NCBI GenBank assembly: GCA_022559845.1
Contig: CM040117.1
Span: 10,688,856 to 10,752,855 of the forward strand
Direction: 5' to 3'
DNA length: 64,000 bases
Origin: Amorphophallus konjac
Taxonomy: Eukaryota > Streptophyta > Magnoliopsida > Alismatales > Araceae
The notes under the pieces are model-generated. The model worked only from the letters and a program-made list of their open reading frames with translations, was not told the DNA's origin and did no database searches. This document shows, one piece after another, positions 21,721 to 33,009 of this stretch (positions are counted from its first letter, which is position 1; each line of letters begins with the position of its first letter). Made by a program: the position numbers and the translations under genes.

Positions 21721-21874
21721 GGCCGACATGAAGTATCCTCGAGGCGCCATGGGTCCCGGGAATAGAAAGAGATGGAAGGATCCTCACCAGTATAAGAGGA
21801 AGACCATAGGGAAGCAACCGATGCCCGCGATGGATACTAGAGAAGCAAGTAGGGCTCCCCGGACGACCACACAT

Positions 21875-21897
21875 TGATATATATATATATATATATT
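21875..21897. repeat. (TA)n microsatellite
   Basis: About ten TA dinucleotides near the start of the antisense gene region. Confidence 0.8.
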
Positions 21898-22192
21898 TCG
21901 AAGGTAAAGCAACCGCTTCAAGACCACATAGAAGAGAAAAGGCGTCTAACACCATCAAGGTACGGCCGCCGAATTCAGGCGACCGTTCGCGCCCGCGCTC
22001 CCAGACAATAACGGATGCATCATGATGGTAGTGACGCCGCCTGTCACTTCAGCCAACAGTGCCTTGCGTGCCAAGAAGCCAAGCAGGTGGTCCGGCCCAC
22101 TAGACCTGTTGATACGAGGAAGTTCTCCTAGAAACTTCCTCTTGACGGACCCTCCAGAGCTACCTCTCAGACCCCGAAAGTGCTCGGCGTCT

Positions 22193-22208
22193 GAGAGTGG
22201 GGGGCTAG
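22193..22208 (+). other. Polypurine tract of the Tat-like element
   Basis: GAGAGTGGGGGGCTAG directly before the 3' LTR start. Confidence 0.7.
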
Positions 22209-23128
22209 TGAGGAGGGTAAAATCGGCATGGCCCATGAAAGGCCCATCGACGCTAGGCCAACGTCGGCCCAAGGTCCGCATCACATATGACGGACCCCCA
22301 ACGACCACAGCCCACGACAGGCGGCCCAAGAGGACCAGCCATCGGATTTGCCGGTCCACAACGGGCATCGACCCAGGCGTATCGGACGCTGGACTACCCT
22401 CCAGCAACCGAACGTTACTCCCGCCAATGTCGGCCTCAACTCCACTAAAGGCGAGTACGCCTTATAGGTGCCGTAAGACTCGCCTAAAGGCTGCCCAACT
22501 CCGGAGGAACAGACCCTCAACGGGAAACTCCCCACGATCGTGGAGAGGCGTTACCCCACTACTCATGCCCTTCCCTGTTAAGGGATATGACTCCACCGCC
22601 AGGGCAACCCCTTTAAATGGACTGTCGTCTAGGGAACAGGGAGGGGGGCAGATAGACAGACACGGCAAGAGAGACTCCGACCCACATTATACTGTCGAGC
22701 CTTGAGAGCGGATTCTACAGAATAGAGCTCCAGTCATCTTCCGAGCATCCTAACCGCCCAACGAGCACTCTCCGAGCGTTTACTGGACATGAAGCACTCC
22801 TTCAGAAGTTCGACCACCACTCTAGGCTTGCTAAATCACCTTTCGACTCTCTCGCTCTCTCCTCCGTCTCTTCTTAATCCCCATCCTCCAAGGTTCTTAC
22901 TTAAGCATCGGAGGGTTGTCCCCTGCGGTAACGCCCGGGACTCCTTCTGACGTCGTTCCTCTAGTGTTTGCAGGCTTCCACGGGTGGCCGGAGGATCTTC
23001 CCCTAATAAACAAATATTAAAAGTGTGATACGGTTATTTTTATCGCCTCTAGAGTTTATATAGTAGGGATATATAGTTTATTAGGATCTTCCACGGGCGG
23101 TTCGAGAGACTATTTTCTCGCCTCTAGA
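22209..23128 (+). mobile_element. 3' LTR of the Tat-like element
   Basis: Aligned to the 5' LTR from TGAGGAGGGT to CTCTAGA, so the terminal CA is mutated to GA. It carries an extra stretch of about 70 bp near 23042-23110 that duplicates target-like sequence (CTCTAGAGTTTATATAGTAG) and LTR tail. Confidence 0.8.
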
Positions 23129-23723
23129 GTTTATATAGTAGGGATATTTAATTAATAGATGTAAAAATAATATTTATATAATTATGTATGTAATAGGGTT
23201 ATTTTTATAATGCGCTCTTATATTTTAGTGATATTTCTCATGATATTTTTATGATAATTCAATAATTCTTGATTTCATAATAATTTATTGATAAAAATTG
23301 TTATGATCTTGATGTAGGTACATAATACGCGTTGATCCTTGTGTTAAAATTTAGGAAAATTTATCTCTATATCCCTAAAAATTTACTAAATTATTTTTAT
23401 ATCTTTATCTTTATCGTATTTATCATAATACTCTTAAAATATTTAATAAAAGATCTATTATGTCTCTATCCGTCCCTATCTTTAAATTATAAAATTACCC
23501 CTATACCCCTGCAAAGAGACAGAATGACTATTTTCCTAAAGATTTTAGAGATATTATAGTTAAATACGATAAAGATAAGGATATAGTGATAATTTAAATG
23601 ATTTCAAGGATATAGGGTAATTTCTCCTAAATTTTATGGCTACAAGTTACATTAGCAAACACATTTTTTACATTAAGAATTTTATTACATAATCCTTCAA
23701 TTTTATTTTAAAATATTTTTTGA
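23129..23723. repeat. Right half of the interrupted AT-rich repeat
   Basis: Aligns by eye to 25926-26517 (for example GTAGGGATATTTAATTAATA and following). No coding signal. Confidence 0.85.
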
Positions 23724-24129
23724 AAAAAACTCCCACAAAAGTGTTATTTTTATAGACATTATGCCATATAGAGAGGCGCGATAAATAGATAGACATGTGA
23801 AGAGAGAGAAATAATTTTGGAGATTAGGGGTAGTTTTGTCCCTTTCTTTTCAAATTTGGTGAAAGACTAAGCAAGGTTAAACAAGAGATTTTAACGGAAT
23901 GATAAAGGTGGATGATGTCAAATGAATTTCACAAGTATTGCAATTAGCGAGGTTATTAAAGATGATAACTATGCAAAGATGATAATTCTATAATTATTTA
24001 TCTAATAGGGTTCTTTTGTAAATTTTTTAGTTTAATTTATATCGGATAAGTTTAGCGGGTACCAAGTTTGTAACATGTGCTTCTATTACATTATCGAATA
24101 TGCATGTCAATTTGAATTTTATGTTCATT
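23724..24129. other. AT-rich sequence without recognised features
   Basis: No open frame with a motif, no repeat boundary I can place. Confidence 0.6.
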
Positions 24130-24940
24130 ACCTTATCTGTTATGCATGTCGCTTTGAAAAATGTAACCCACCTGAAGAGACGAGATCTCGTGTGAAGCCG
24201 TGGACAGTCGGATCTACAGCGATCGTGAGACGTAGCCACCTCAGAACGGAGTTCTGCAAAAAGAGAGAAAGCGATCTGGGGGGGTTGAGGTTGTGATCGC
24301 GAGAAAAAACCTTCGATGCTTAAGTCAGCAAACGGTATGAACGAGGTGCGAAGAAGAGGCAAGGGAAGTGTAGGGCACTGAGACTGCTCTTCACCAGTTG
24401 AAGTGGCTAGAATTAACTTACCTTTCTGGAGAGGTTCCTTGGGCTTATATAGCTAGCGGCTCCCTTTCTTGAATAGAGGAAGCATGAGAGTTTTTTTTTT
24501 GGGGGGGGACATTACGTTCTTAATAAGAACTCTCAACGTCAGGGACTCTTGCCCTCCCCCTATCCTCTTAAGCTTCCCACTCTCTGAAGATAGCATAGCG
24601 TATGTTGGGATAATGAAGGATAAGTGTACAGCCGCGGGAAATTCACCCTGGGTTACTAAAGAGTCTCGATGACGGGCTGATCCACAGGAGATAAGGGATA
24701 TCTCTTGCCCACGCATGGAGTCTGAGGCTGGGACACCCCCTTGAGGGAGCATTCATCCACCTTTTGATGGCTCGATCAGTCGCCGACTAGGCTTTTCCCG
24801 AGTGTCGGGGGGCCTTCGATCGGACGTTTAAGCCAAGGTTTGGTGGGCTATATCGGTCTACTTTATCGAGGTCCCGTGGTAAGTGGGCCCTGCTGGGACT
24901 GTCACTTATTGGGCTGCGCAGACCTGGATGGGTCGTTGGG
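24130..24940 (-). mobile_element. Decayed minus-strand LTR fragment, Tat-like
   Basis: On the minus strand a TATA motif (CTATATAAGCCC near 24455) is followed by a CT-rich leader and TGACTTAAGCATC-GA-GGTT. That matches the corresponding part of the Tat-like LTR near 15678. Termini are not clear. Confidence 0.45.
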
Positions 24941-24949
24941 CCGTGAAAA

Positions 24950-25335
24950 TATTGAGAGCAAGACCAAAACCTTCTCCTTTGAGGGCCCTTTTATGAACAA
25001 AAAATGACAAAACTCTAGCCGTCTCCTGGCATAATGAGGACAATACCTCAAAGGAGACACCTCAAATTTGTACGTCTTTATTGGCATCGTCTGTGGGAAC
25101 CCCGTCCCAATAAGTACAAAGCCCACTTTTACTGGGAGGACTAGTGTAGAAGTTTAAGAAGGGGACTCAAAAGATCCCATATTAGAAATTAATAGGCATA
25201 TGGTTATAAACATGACCCAAGTCTTCTCTTTTGAGGGTCATTTTACCAGTAAAAATGATAAAATCTTAACCATCTCTGGACGTAGCGGGGACAATACCTC
25301 AAAGGAGACACCCTAATTTATACGTCTTCACCACC
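24950..25335. repeat. Two diverged copies of a 130-bp direct repeat, one beside a PBS-like site
   Basis: 24955-25080 and 25207-25325 share CTTCTCxTTTGAGGG, GACAATACCTCAAAGGAGAC and TACGTCTT. TTGGCATCGTCTGTGGGAAC at 25081-25100 resembles a Tat primer site, so this may be an LTR end plus leader fragment. Confidence 0.45.
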
Positions 25336-25354
25336 TATAAATTAATAATTGATT

Positions 25355-26517
25355 GAATAAACAGGTCATCACCTCCCCACTGCCTTAGTGAGTATTACTC
25401 ATTTATAATTTTTAAAATTATTATATATAGATTATTATTAAAATAAAATGTATAGACTTAACTTCATCGTATTTGAATTAGGGATAAAATTATTAAAAGC
25501 ACTAGTAAGTAACGTGCAAATGACCGAACAACAACTTTTTTGCACATGCAATTCCTTCTATATACACAAAACAATCACTTTATATGTGGAGATAATTGAA
25601 AAAATAATTCTACATGAAGAAATATCATTCTAAGATGCATATTGATTAATATATCCTCGTTATGCAAACATATGTGCAAAAAATGTGCCTACTGCTAGGT
25701 ATTGTAATATGTTGTCAAATAAATATAAATAACTCAAGTTAAAATCTAATTAAAGTTTAAAAAATATCCATAATATCTTCACTTGTTAGTGTAAAAATAT
25801 ACTAGTGAACATAAGTGTAGAAATAACTCTCCTGTATAAACCTAAGCGCAAAACTAAATTATCCCTTTCTTTATGTGTTGTCATGTAATTTTTTAGACAG
25901 TAGTTAACCACAAGGGCATTTGTTTATATAGTAGGGATATTTAATTAATATATGTAAAAATAATACTTATATAATTATGCATGTACAAGGGTTATTTTTA
26001 TAATGATCGCTTATATTTTTTTTGATATTTCTCGTGATATCTCTATGGTAATTCAACAATACTTTTGATTTCATAATAATTTATTGATAAAAAATGTTAT
26101 GATCTTTATGTAGGTACATAATGTGCTTGATCCGTGTGTTAAATTTTAGGAAAATTTATCTCTATACTCTTAAAATCTTATAAAATTATCTCTATATCTT
26201 TATCTTTATCATATTTACCATAATACTTTTAAAATATTTAATAAAAGATATATATTTTCCCCTATCTGCCCCTATCTTTAAAATATAAAATTACCCTTAT
26301 ACCCTGCAAAGAGACAAAATGACTATTTTCTTAAAGTCAGAGATATTACGGTTAAATGTGATAAAGATAAAGATATAATAATAATTTTAAATGATTTCAG
26401 AGATATAGGATAATTTCCCCTAAATTTTATGACTACAAGTTACATTAGCAAACACATATTTTACATTAAGAAATTTATTACATAATCCTTCAATGTCATT
26501 TTAAAATATTTTTTGAA
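25355..26517. repeat. Uninterrupted copy of the 1.16 kb AT-rich repeat
   Basis: Collinear with 14403-14988 plus 23129-23723. At the junction (near 25926) it reads GGGCATTTGTTTATATAGTAGGG, the pre-insertion form of the Tat-like target. Family identity unknown; I see no terminal inverted repeats or transposase. Confidence 0.85.
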
Positions 26518-27440
26518 GTTATACAATTGCATGGGATTTTCACTTAAAATGAGATCCATAGAAAATTAATTTAGGTTATTCGATAGTGCCCTCCTATAAT
26601 CACGATATTTGTCACTATGCACCGGATGGACGATGATCCGTCTTCTTACCATCAACTCCATCTTCGTAACTGAAGCGAAGTTAATATGTAACTCAGCTAC
26701 GAAATGACAGCTATATTCCTAAAAAGAGATGGAAAAAAGAATAATTTAACATTTTAAATAATAAACTCACATTTTATTATTTTCTTAATTATTCTGTCGA
26801 TATTATGGCCTTGAGCGGAGGTATGTTTGTAACTTACTTCCAGTATAGCAATTGAAAAATAAAAAAAATATATTAGTTAATCTATTACTTTTGAGAGCAT
26901 AACGAGAAATACATGAGATTTTAAAGATTTATAAGAGTTTGTTGACCTAGCCGTATCAGTCATCAATCGATATAAGATGGTACAGTCGGTACACCCTCGT
27001 ACCGATATGCACTCATAGAGAGTTTTTTTCTTAAAAATGTTATAATTTTTAAAAGTTAATTTTTATTGTAATTTTTAAAAAATAAACTTTTAATAATTGT
27101 TGATTTAACTTGTAAAACAGTAGATTCATCTGAAGAATAATAAAATGTATTGTTCCTTTTATATGCGATCATACTAAGTTACATATAATTAACTTTATTA
27201 TTCCAACTATTATTATTACACAAACATAATTACTTATGCATTAGTAAATATATTATGTAAAAATAAGAATACATAATTTTATACACATAACTGTATATAA
27301 TCACATATGTTAAATTATTAATATCTTATTTATTGTAATAACCTATTACACCTCTTAATTAAACATCTTTTTTAAAGAGAGACAAAAAAGACAAGTTAAA
27401 GTGAACATATATATCGTTCAACTACACTCGTAAAGTACAA
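26518..27440. other. AT-rich intergenic sequence, nothing recognised
   Basis: Homopolymer-rich AT sequence without convincing ORF, repeat or RNA gene. Confidence 0.6.
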
Positions 27441-27444
27441 AATG

Positions 27445-28020
27445 TACTAGGTCACACATCTGGCTCATCTGTTAATACCGTATCCCAATCAAAATCAGTT
27501 ACATAAGAGTCATGACCTGTATAATCTAACTCTATCATAGTGGGTGAAGCTGCATGTGGGTGAGTCTGAAAATATATAATTATCTCCACAAATAATGGAT
27601 AATGTGTAGCGGTAGAGGGTACATGACATGCTCTATAGAAAGCTCTAATTACATCTATGCATGTATGCCTATCATCTGCTATTGGTGGGACTAGTGCTGG
27701 TGGTCCTCAAACCCTGGATGTGGAGGAGGATCCCGATTGGATCAGTGCTGGTGGTAGGGGAACTCTAGACATAGAGGACGATATCTCGCGTCTCATGCCA
27801 GAAAGATATCTGTCTCGTAACTATGTCCGAAAGGAATCACGGACATTCTCTGGAACTGAAGAGCATGTACGGCAATTTCGTCCCACTCCCGCAAGGTGCT
27901 CTGCAAATCTGTATATGTCAGTGGCGTGATGCGAGCAATATCTACAGTAACATGTAGATCACTCTCAATACTGTACATGTGTTCCCACATAGGACGGCAT
28001 CATGCGTCCATGATGATCTA
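27445..28020 (-). pseudogene. Coding-like minus-strand remnant, unidentified
   Basis: Two open stretches on the minus strand look protein-like in composition. 27990-27793 contains ..DLHVTVDIARITPLTYTDL... The second, about 27720-27448 in another frame, contains ..DVIRAFYRACHVPSTATHY.. and ends ..DFDWDTVLTDEPDV-stop. A frameshift and stops lie between. The base composition (about 45% GC) contrasts with the AT-rich surroundings. I do not recognise the family. It follows the hAT-like relic on the same strand and may be its 3' neighbour or a separate capture. Confidence 0.3.
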
Positions 28021-28069
28021 TAAGTGTTGAACAGTTTTGTATTAGTAAGTTACATGGCAAGTGCAGAAG

Positions 28070-28634
28070 TCAACGCATGAACAAATAAACACTAAATTTA
28101 TAGTTACGTACAAATATATGCAACCTGGCCCAAACTCGGCAACATCCCATCTCCAAACAATCAAGCATTATATGTGATCTTAAGATAGAATAAGTAGTCT
28201 GCATAGTCCATAGAACTTGCATAGTTCTCCCAGTCACGAGTAAGTAGTATTCGTACTCTTGGGAACCCTGTGAGTACACGACCAGTTGTGGCTGCGCAAC
28301 TGAGAGCTGATTGTATTCTCCAGTATACTGTGGCATTGAAGGATAGGCATGAGGGTATAGGTACGATGGGAAGAATGCACTGCTGCTCTCTGAATCATCA
28401 TGATATTTGGGCTGCTGCTGCCATGATCGTCCATAGTCACTGCCAGATATCTGAGAGTCATGTGTGCTCATCATCTTAAAATCAGATAACATCTCTTGGT
28501 AGCTGCTACAGTCTGCAACATAACTTCCACAGTAAGGATCCCAATAGTCAGCTGCCTGCCTCGATCCTGTGGGTGGAGTAGCGTGGTCAGCATCCTGCGT
28601 CACATGTGCAAAGTACTGCTCCTTTGTGAATACC
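28070..28634 (-). pseudogene. hAT-like transposase C-terminal relic, downstream part
   Basis: The open minus-strand frame contains ..FTKEQYFAHVTQDADH.., Tyr/Gln/Ser-rich sequence and ..FFPSYLYPHAYPSMPQY... That low-complexity Tyr/Gln/Pro tail is typical of plant hAT-family (DUF659/dimerisation) proteins in my experience. The apparent ATG at 28867 lies in an inserted LTR and is not the start. Removing the LTR (28635-31871) and one copy of the 5-bp duplication joins this frame, in phase, to the segment at 32130-31877. The original stop is unclear because the frame becomes low-quality near 28240. Confidence 0.5.
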
Positions 28635-28689
28635 TGTGGACACCTAAAAATTCTCCAAACTACTCCGAACCAAACCCCCATACGCCACA

Positions 28690-28995
28690 TGAACCGGCGC
28701 CAAGGGACATATGCCCACTGAGTCAGCGCGCCCCCCTCTCCTACCTGAACCAGCGCAAGGCCCTCCCTTGGCCTCTTGAATCGGCGCACAAAAGCCTCTC
28801 CTACTTGAACCGGCGCAAGGCCCTCCCTTGGCCTCTTGAATCGGTGCACAAAAGCCTCTAATGCCAAGTGGACCGGTGCAAGGCCCTCTCTCTATGGGCC
28901 TGAATCAGTGCGAATAGCCTCCCAGGCCTTGAATCGACGCAGGCTCTTAAAGCCATTGAACCCCGCAAGGCCACTAAATCGGCGCGGGAAGAAGC
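28690..28995. repeat. Array of GAACCGGCGCAAGGCCC units in the solo LTR
   Basis: About nine copies of TGAACCGGCGCAAGGCCC or TGAATCGGCGCACAAAAGCC, with one 70-bp near-exact duplication (28745-28860). It occupies the same LTR position as the GGCAC array at 5880 and the GGCGCGCC array at 12190. Confidence 0.85.
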
Positions 28996-29397
28996 ATCCC
29001 ATCCTTCACACGGAGCTCTGTTTTGCTCGCATGAGTACTTCAGGCGAAGCAGTAGGAGAAGAAGAAGCCTCCCGCCGGCCTCCGGCAAGGTATTCAATGC
29101 CAACCCACTGGACCATCAAAGGGATCCCCGACTAGAGAAGATCTCCTGCATCAATCGATGGACAAAGCTAGGCACTCACCGGAAGACCGACGGGCAGACT
29201 CGTCCGTTCGCCTCAGGCACCAAAAAATGGAAACCTTCGAGCACTGCAACGGAACGTCAACATCGCCACCTGCCACCTCGACTAATCCCATGGAGGCATC
29301 TCCCCTACCCTCGGCACTCCCTACGCGCAGGCCACTTGATGGCTTTGATCGAGGTGAAGAGAGAAGGAGGGTGGGGTTCAAATGCCCTCACATCGCT

Positions 29398-29405
29398 CCC
29401 TATTA
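29398..29405 (+). promoter_or_regulatory. TATA-like motif of the solo LTR (weak)
   Basis: CCCTATTAAATG lies downstream of the first array and before a GA-rich leader. It is a poor match; position is the only support. Confidence 0.25.
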
Positions 29406-29624
29406 AATGAACTAAAGCTCCGACGAAGAACAGGAGGGCTGAAGGATTCTCTCTCCCCCCGATCTGCTCCCTCTGGCTAAGAGAGAAAAGGAACCAGCTG
29501 CAAAGAGAAGAGGCCGTCCATCTACCTGTGCACCTGCGCCTGCGGATTGAAGAGAAAGAGGGGAGGGAGAGAAGAGAGTAGGAGAGGTGAGGGTTTAGGG
29601 GGAGAGGAGCCTGCGCTCCGTTCT

Positions 29625-29646
29625 CCCCCCCCCCCCCCCCCCCCCC
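29625..29646. repeat. Run of 22 C
   Basis: Homopolymer tract in the leader of the solo LTR, comparable to the 24-C run at 3686-3709. Confidence 0.9.
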
Positions 29647-30574
29647 ATTTTCATTTTTTTGATGTTCTTCTTCTCTCTTCATTCATCTTTCATGTTTGCT
29701 TTAAGCATGATGTATGCTCCCCCCTATACTCTATCACGTTTACAGAGAATGAAAAGGAATCCCAACTATTTCAGATGATACATGCTTGATTCTTTCTGTC
29801 TCTTTCTCTTATCTTGAGTAGTTCTTCCCCGTCCCATAACATAGGCCACTATGCTTAATGGACGTATGATACCCTTTCTTTTATTTTTTGATCCCAAGAT
29901 CGGTTGCCCTCTCACTCACTCCCATGAGTTGTGAGAGCTCCGTCACTTCTCCCCAAACTCCTTAGAGTTCAAATGTCTTTGTTCGCTTTCTTACGGTGAT
30001 CACCCCGGGCCTCCGAGACTCGCTTCTCCATAGCGTGGTCTCCGGGGAGCTCCATTCAAGAGGTGAATAGAAATGGCCATGCGATGGCTTAAAAAAAAAC
30101 TGTGTCCCGAAGCATCGGATACTACTGTCCATGGGTCGTCGGAGCCCCTCGGAGGCCAGTCCTGGGGGTTCCGTACCCAACCCGGGTTTGAGGGTAGCTA
30201 CTCTCGGCTTACCCATGACTTTTGAGGCCTTCTCGAACTTGTCCGTGGGCGAGTCTCTATTTTACACCCCGCAAACCCCGGGTCCGAGAGAGGTGCCGCC
30301 AAAATTCCGCTAGGAACGCAGTTAAAGAGAGAAACATATGTCTCGATAATGATAACCATAAGAACAATAAGATGAATAAGAAGACTATTGTGTACATCAA
30401 ACCCCGTATGCATTTCCACAAAAAAATTAAATATAATAAACATATCACATGTCTCTCATACGCATCTTGGGTGCATGAATAGAGCCCCTTAACCCATGTT
30501 GCTGAATGGACACTTCAGACTCCAACATAAGAAAATCTGTAAAACAAAAGAAACGGAGCCTAAGGCTCTGTGCG

Positions 30575-30900
30575 ATGAAGAGTCGACCCCAAGGGTCGAC
30601 TCTCCCTAAGGCCGGTTCTGTCTGGCCCAATCTAAAACCCTATGTCGACTCCCTGGCGCTCCTGGGTCGACTCCGCCAGTCAACGGTGAATCGACGCACA
30701 CACGCTACCTCCTTGTGCCATATCACCCTCGTGCGGGCCGATCCACTCCTCTCATCTCCCTTCTCACCTCACACACCTGCGCCGGTTCACCCCACCTCTT
30801 CCTCCTCTCTCCTGGCACGCTGATTCACTCTCTCCTCCTCCTCTCTCCTGGCGTCGATTCACACCACCCTTTCCCATCTCTCTCTCACATACACACGCCG
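30575..30900. repeat. Degenerate array with GGGTCGACTC and CGCCGATTCAC motifs
   Basis: GTCGACYC occurs five times in 30580-30680, twice as near-palindromes, followed by spaced CCGATTCAC/CCGATCCA repeats with CTCCTCTCTCCTGG. This is the second array zone of the solo LTR. Confidence 0.6.
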
Positions 30901-31876
30901 ATCCATCCTTCTCATCTCTCCCCTCTCAAGCAAAAAAGGGGAAAAGAAGCCAATCAAAGCAAAAATAGGAAGCAAATAAAAAAAAAGAAACAGCAAAACA
31001 ACAATAACCCAATGTGATAAGGAGGGGGAAGTAAACAACAAAAAAGATGTTAATAAACGAATAACTAACTAGTGATCAAAGAATTGACAAAGGGAAGAGA
31101 CATAATTAAAAAAAAAGCATGGGAATAACAATAACGAATAGACAAAAATGCACTCATGCATTCAAGTGAAAGTTAAATAACCCAATAACAAAAAAAAAGC
31201 AACAACGTTTGCTCTGGAGCCCTCGCTTCCTCGAACTCAGTATAAAAGGAATATCAATGACGCCCCGTCAAGTCGGATTTGGACTTTCGGAACCATCCCG
31301 ATATGGTCACGATCTGACATTGTCTTGGGCCGATAGCTCAACAAACCGGACTCGTTTCCTGTGGGATTTGATCCCACTCTTTTATTAAATTTGTCGTATA
31401 CTCGACATTCATTTGCATGGGTTTTGTATCCGTCTTCGTCACGCTTTCAACACGGACCTTCCGTCCGAACACGAAATGGTCGGTAAGCGACCAACATGAT
31501 TTAAACATTTTCACCTCATCGAGGTGTATTTTAACGCGATTCACAAATTTCATTATCCCATTTCATTTAACATTAATTTTAGGCCGTAGGGCCCCTTTTC
31601 TCGGTAACTAATTAAGGGTTTTCCCCTCTCTGAGGTGATGTAATTAACGTCGTGGATTTTATGGCACGGTGGATTTTTATCCCGACACGAAACTCATTAT
31701 CGTCTGATAAGTCAGACGGCGTGCACCACAGGCTCCGAACCACTCCAGTCTCGGAGCCTGAACATATTGTCACTATGTGACTGGCACGCCCACGCACCAC
31801 ATAAATCTAATAAATGAATAAACAAATGAATAAACAAATAAATAAAAAGAGATCCCGAAAGTGCATCCACAATACC

Positions 31877-32214
31877 ATGCCACGACCACCACTGTCATGA
31901 CCCCCATGACCTGTGTCCCAACCACTGTTATGATGTTGCCCACTAGCACTAGTATCTCCACGACCACTGGGTTTACCACCACAAGAACCACCACCACTAT
32001 GGGAAGAAGAAGGTGCCGGTGTACTATCATCATCAGAGTTATGACTCCCACTGATGCGGGGCTCTACGGATGGCTCATGAGTCTCATCATCTACATTGGG
32101 ATCTAACGTCTCCATGTATGCAATGTCCATCGAATTTACTGGGGTTGCTTGTCTCTTTTACTCTTGAATAATGTGATCCATGATTGTTTCTTCTTTTGCA
32201 AAGCAGATGGCTTC
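31877..32214 (-). pseudogene. hAT-like transposase relic, upstream part
   Basis: Minus-strand frame with ..MDIAYMETLDPNVDDE.., then a Ser/Gly/His-rich segment ending ..GGRGMV, running into the solo LTR. The Leu-Asp-Pro acidic segment followed by a Gly/Ser-rich linker is usual near the C-terminus of plant hAT-type proteins. A TAA lies upstream in the same frame (32155-32157). At 32215 gypsy element C interrupts it; any catalytic region should lie beyond that nest, outside the window. Confidence 0.5.
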
Positions 32215-32447
32215 TGTAATACCCAAGATTTTTTAGATCAGAACTGTGGGTTTCGGAACGCTTTCATGGGTCCCGGATCGTGTTTTACGATTAAATCAGA
32301 TTTTTTGGCTATCGGGCCTTCGGCCTGTGTAGGGTGAACCGATGTGTTTTCAGGCTCTGGGACGTTGCAGACGTGTTGTGCATTTTCCGAGGGTCGTGGG
32401 AATAATGTTTTCCTTTTTTTTAGATTTTTAAATCCCAAAACCTTTTC

Positions 32448-32455
32448 TATTTAAA
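32448..32455 (+). promoter_or_regulatory. TATA-like motif in the gypsy C LTR
   Basis: TATTTAAA followed by CCAACCCCCACCCC and a CTCT-rich leader. Position and context fit a U3 promoter. Confidence 0.4.
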
Positions 32456-33009
32456 CCAACCCCCACCCCTCTCTTCTCATTCTCTCATTTCTCTCCCTCT
32501 CTCCTCTCGGTTCTCTCTTTCTCTCCCTCTCTCCTATCGGTTCTCTCTTTCTCTCCCTCTCTCTCCGGTGGCCGATGGAGCTTGAGCGGGGCGAGACGGC
32601 GAGGCACATGGGGTGGTGAGCGGCGAGGATGGAACGAGGAACGCGGCGGTGGTGTGGCGGAGCTCGTTCGCGAGTTCGTGAAGCGGGAGGCAGTTTGAGA
32701 GCCGTTTTCATGTGGAATCGGCGTCCTCGACATAGGAAATCATCGGTGGAGGGAGGGGGATGGATCCCTGGCCCTTGTATTCCATTTTCCCATGATTTGT
32801 AGGCCGAGGCGTGGCCGAGAGTGGGTTTTCCTCCAATTCGGGGTGGTTTTTCCATGTTTAGGGTGAGTGACGGTTTCCGCCAGATCGGGCGATGTTTCGC
32901 CGTTTTATTTCGTGTACTTAGTGGTTTGGGACCAGGGGTAAGGTCCCCGATGTTTTCCCCCTCGATCGGGATCGAGTGGGGCGTGGAATGGGACCCCACG
33001 GTTGGGGTC

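Larger units (their letters stand above)
14989..23128 (+). mobile_element. Complete but deleted Tat-lineage Ty3/gypsy element
   Basis: Layout: 5' LTR 14989-15844; PBS-like 15850; gag fused to integrase 15883-16722; integrase core to about 17640; 55-bp repeats; antisense ORF region 18302-21960; PPT 22193-22208; 3' LTR 22209-23128. Protease, reverse transcriptase and RNase H are missing. The antisense ORF between integrase and 3' LTR, and a primer site of the TGGCG..TCTGTGGGAA type, are Tat-lineage traits. Removing the element reconnects sequence matching the uninterrupted copy at 25355-26517. GTTTAT flanks both ends, consistent with a target duplication. Confidence 0.85.
28635..31871 (+). mobile_element. 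3.2 kb solo LTR, Tat/Ogre-like family, TSD ATACC
   Basis: TGTGGACACC..GCATCCACA, with perfect 5-bp terminal inverted repeat TGTGG/CCACA and identical 5-bp flanks ATACC (28630-28634 and 31872-31876). No PBS, PPT or coding domain is inside. 31210-31871 aligns with the end of the forward LTR (9440-10075), and the middle (30240-30325) aligns with 7640-7705. It is therefore a solo LTR, the product of LTR-LTR recombination, sitting inside a hAT-like frame. Confidence 0.85.

Noticed and set aside
28635..28867. ATG at 28867 as start of the hAT-like frame
   Set aside because: These codons lie in the solo LTR array; the natural frame continues into 31877-32130 instead.
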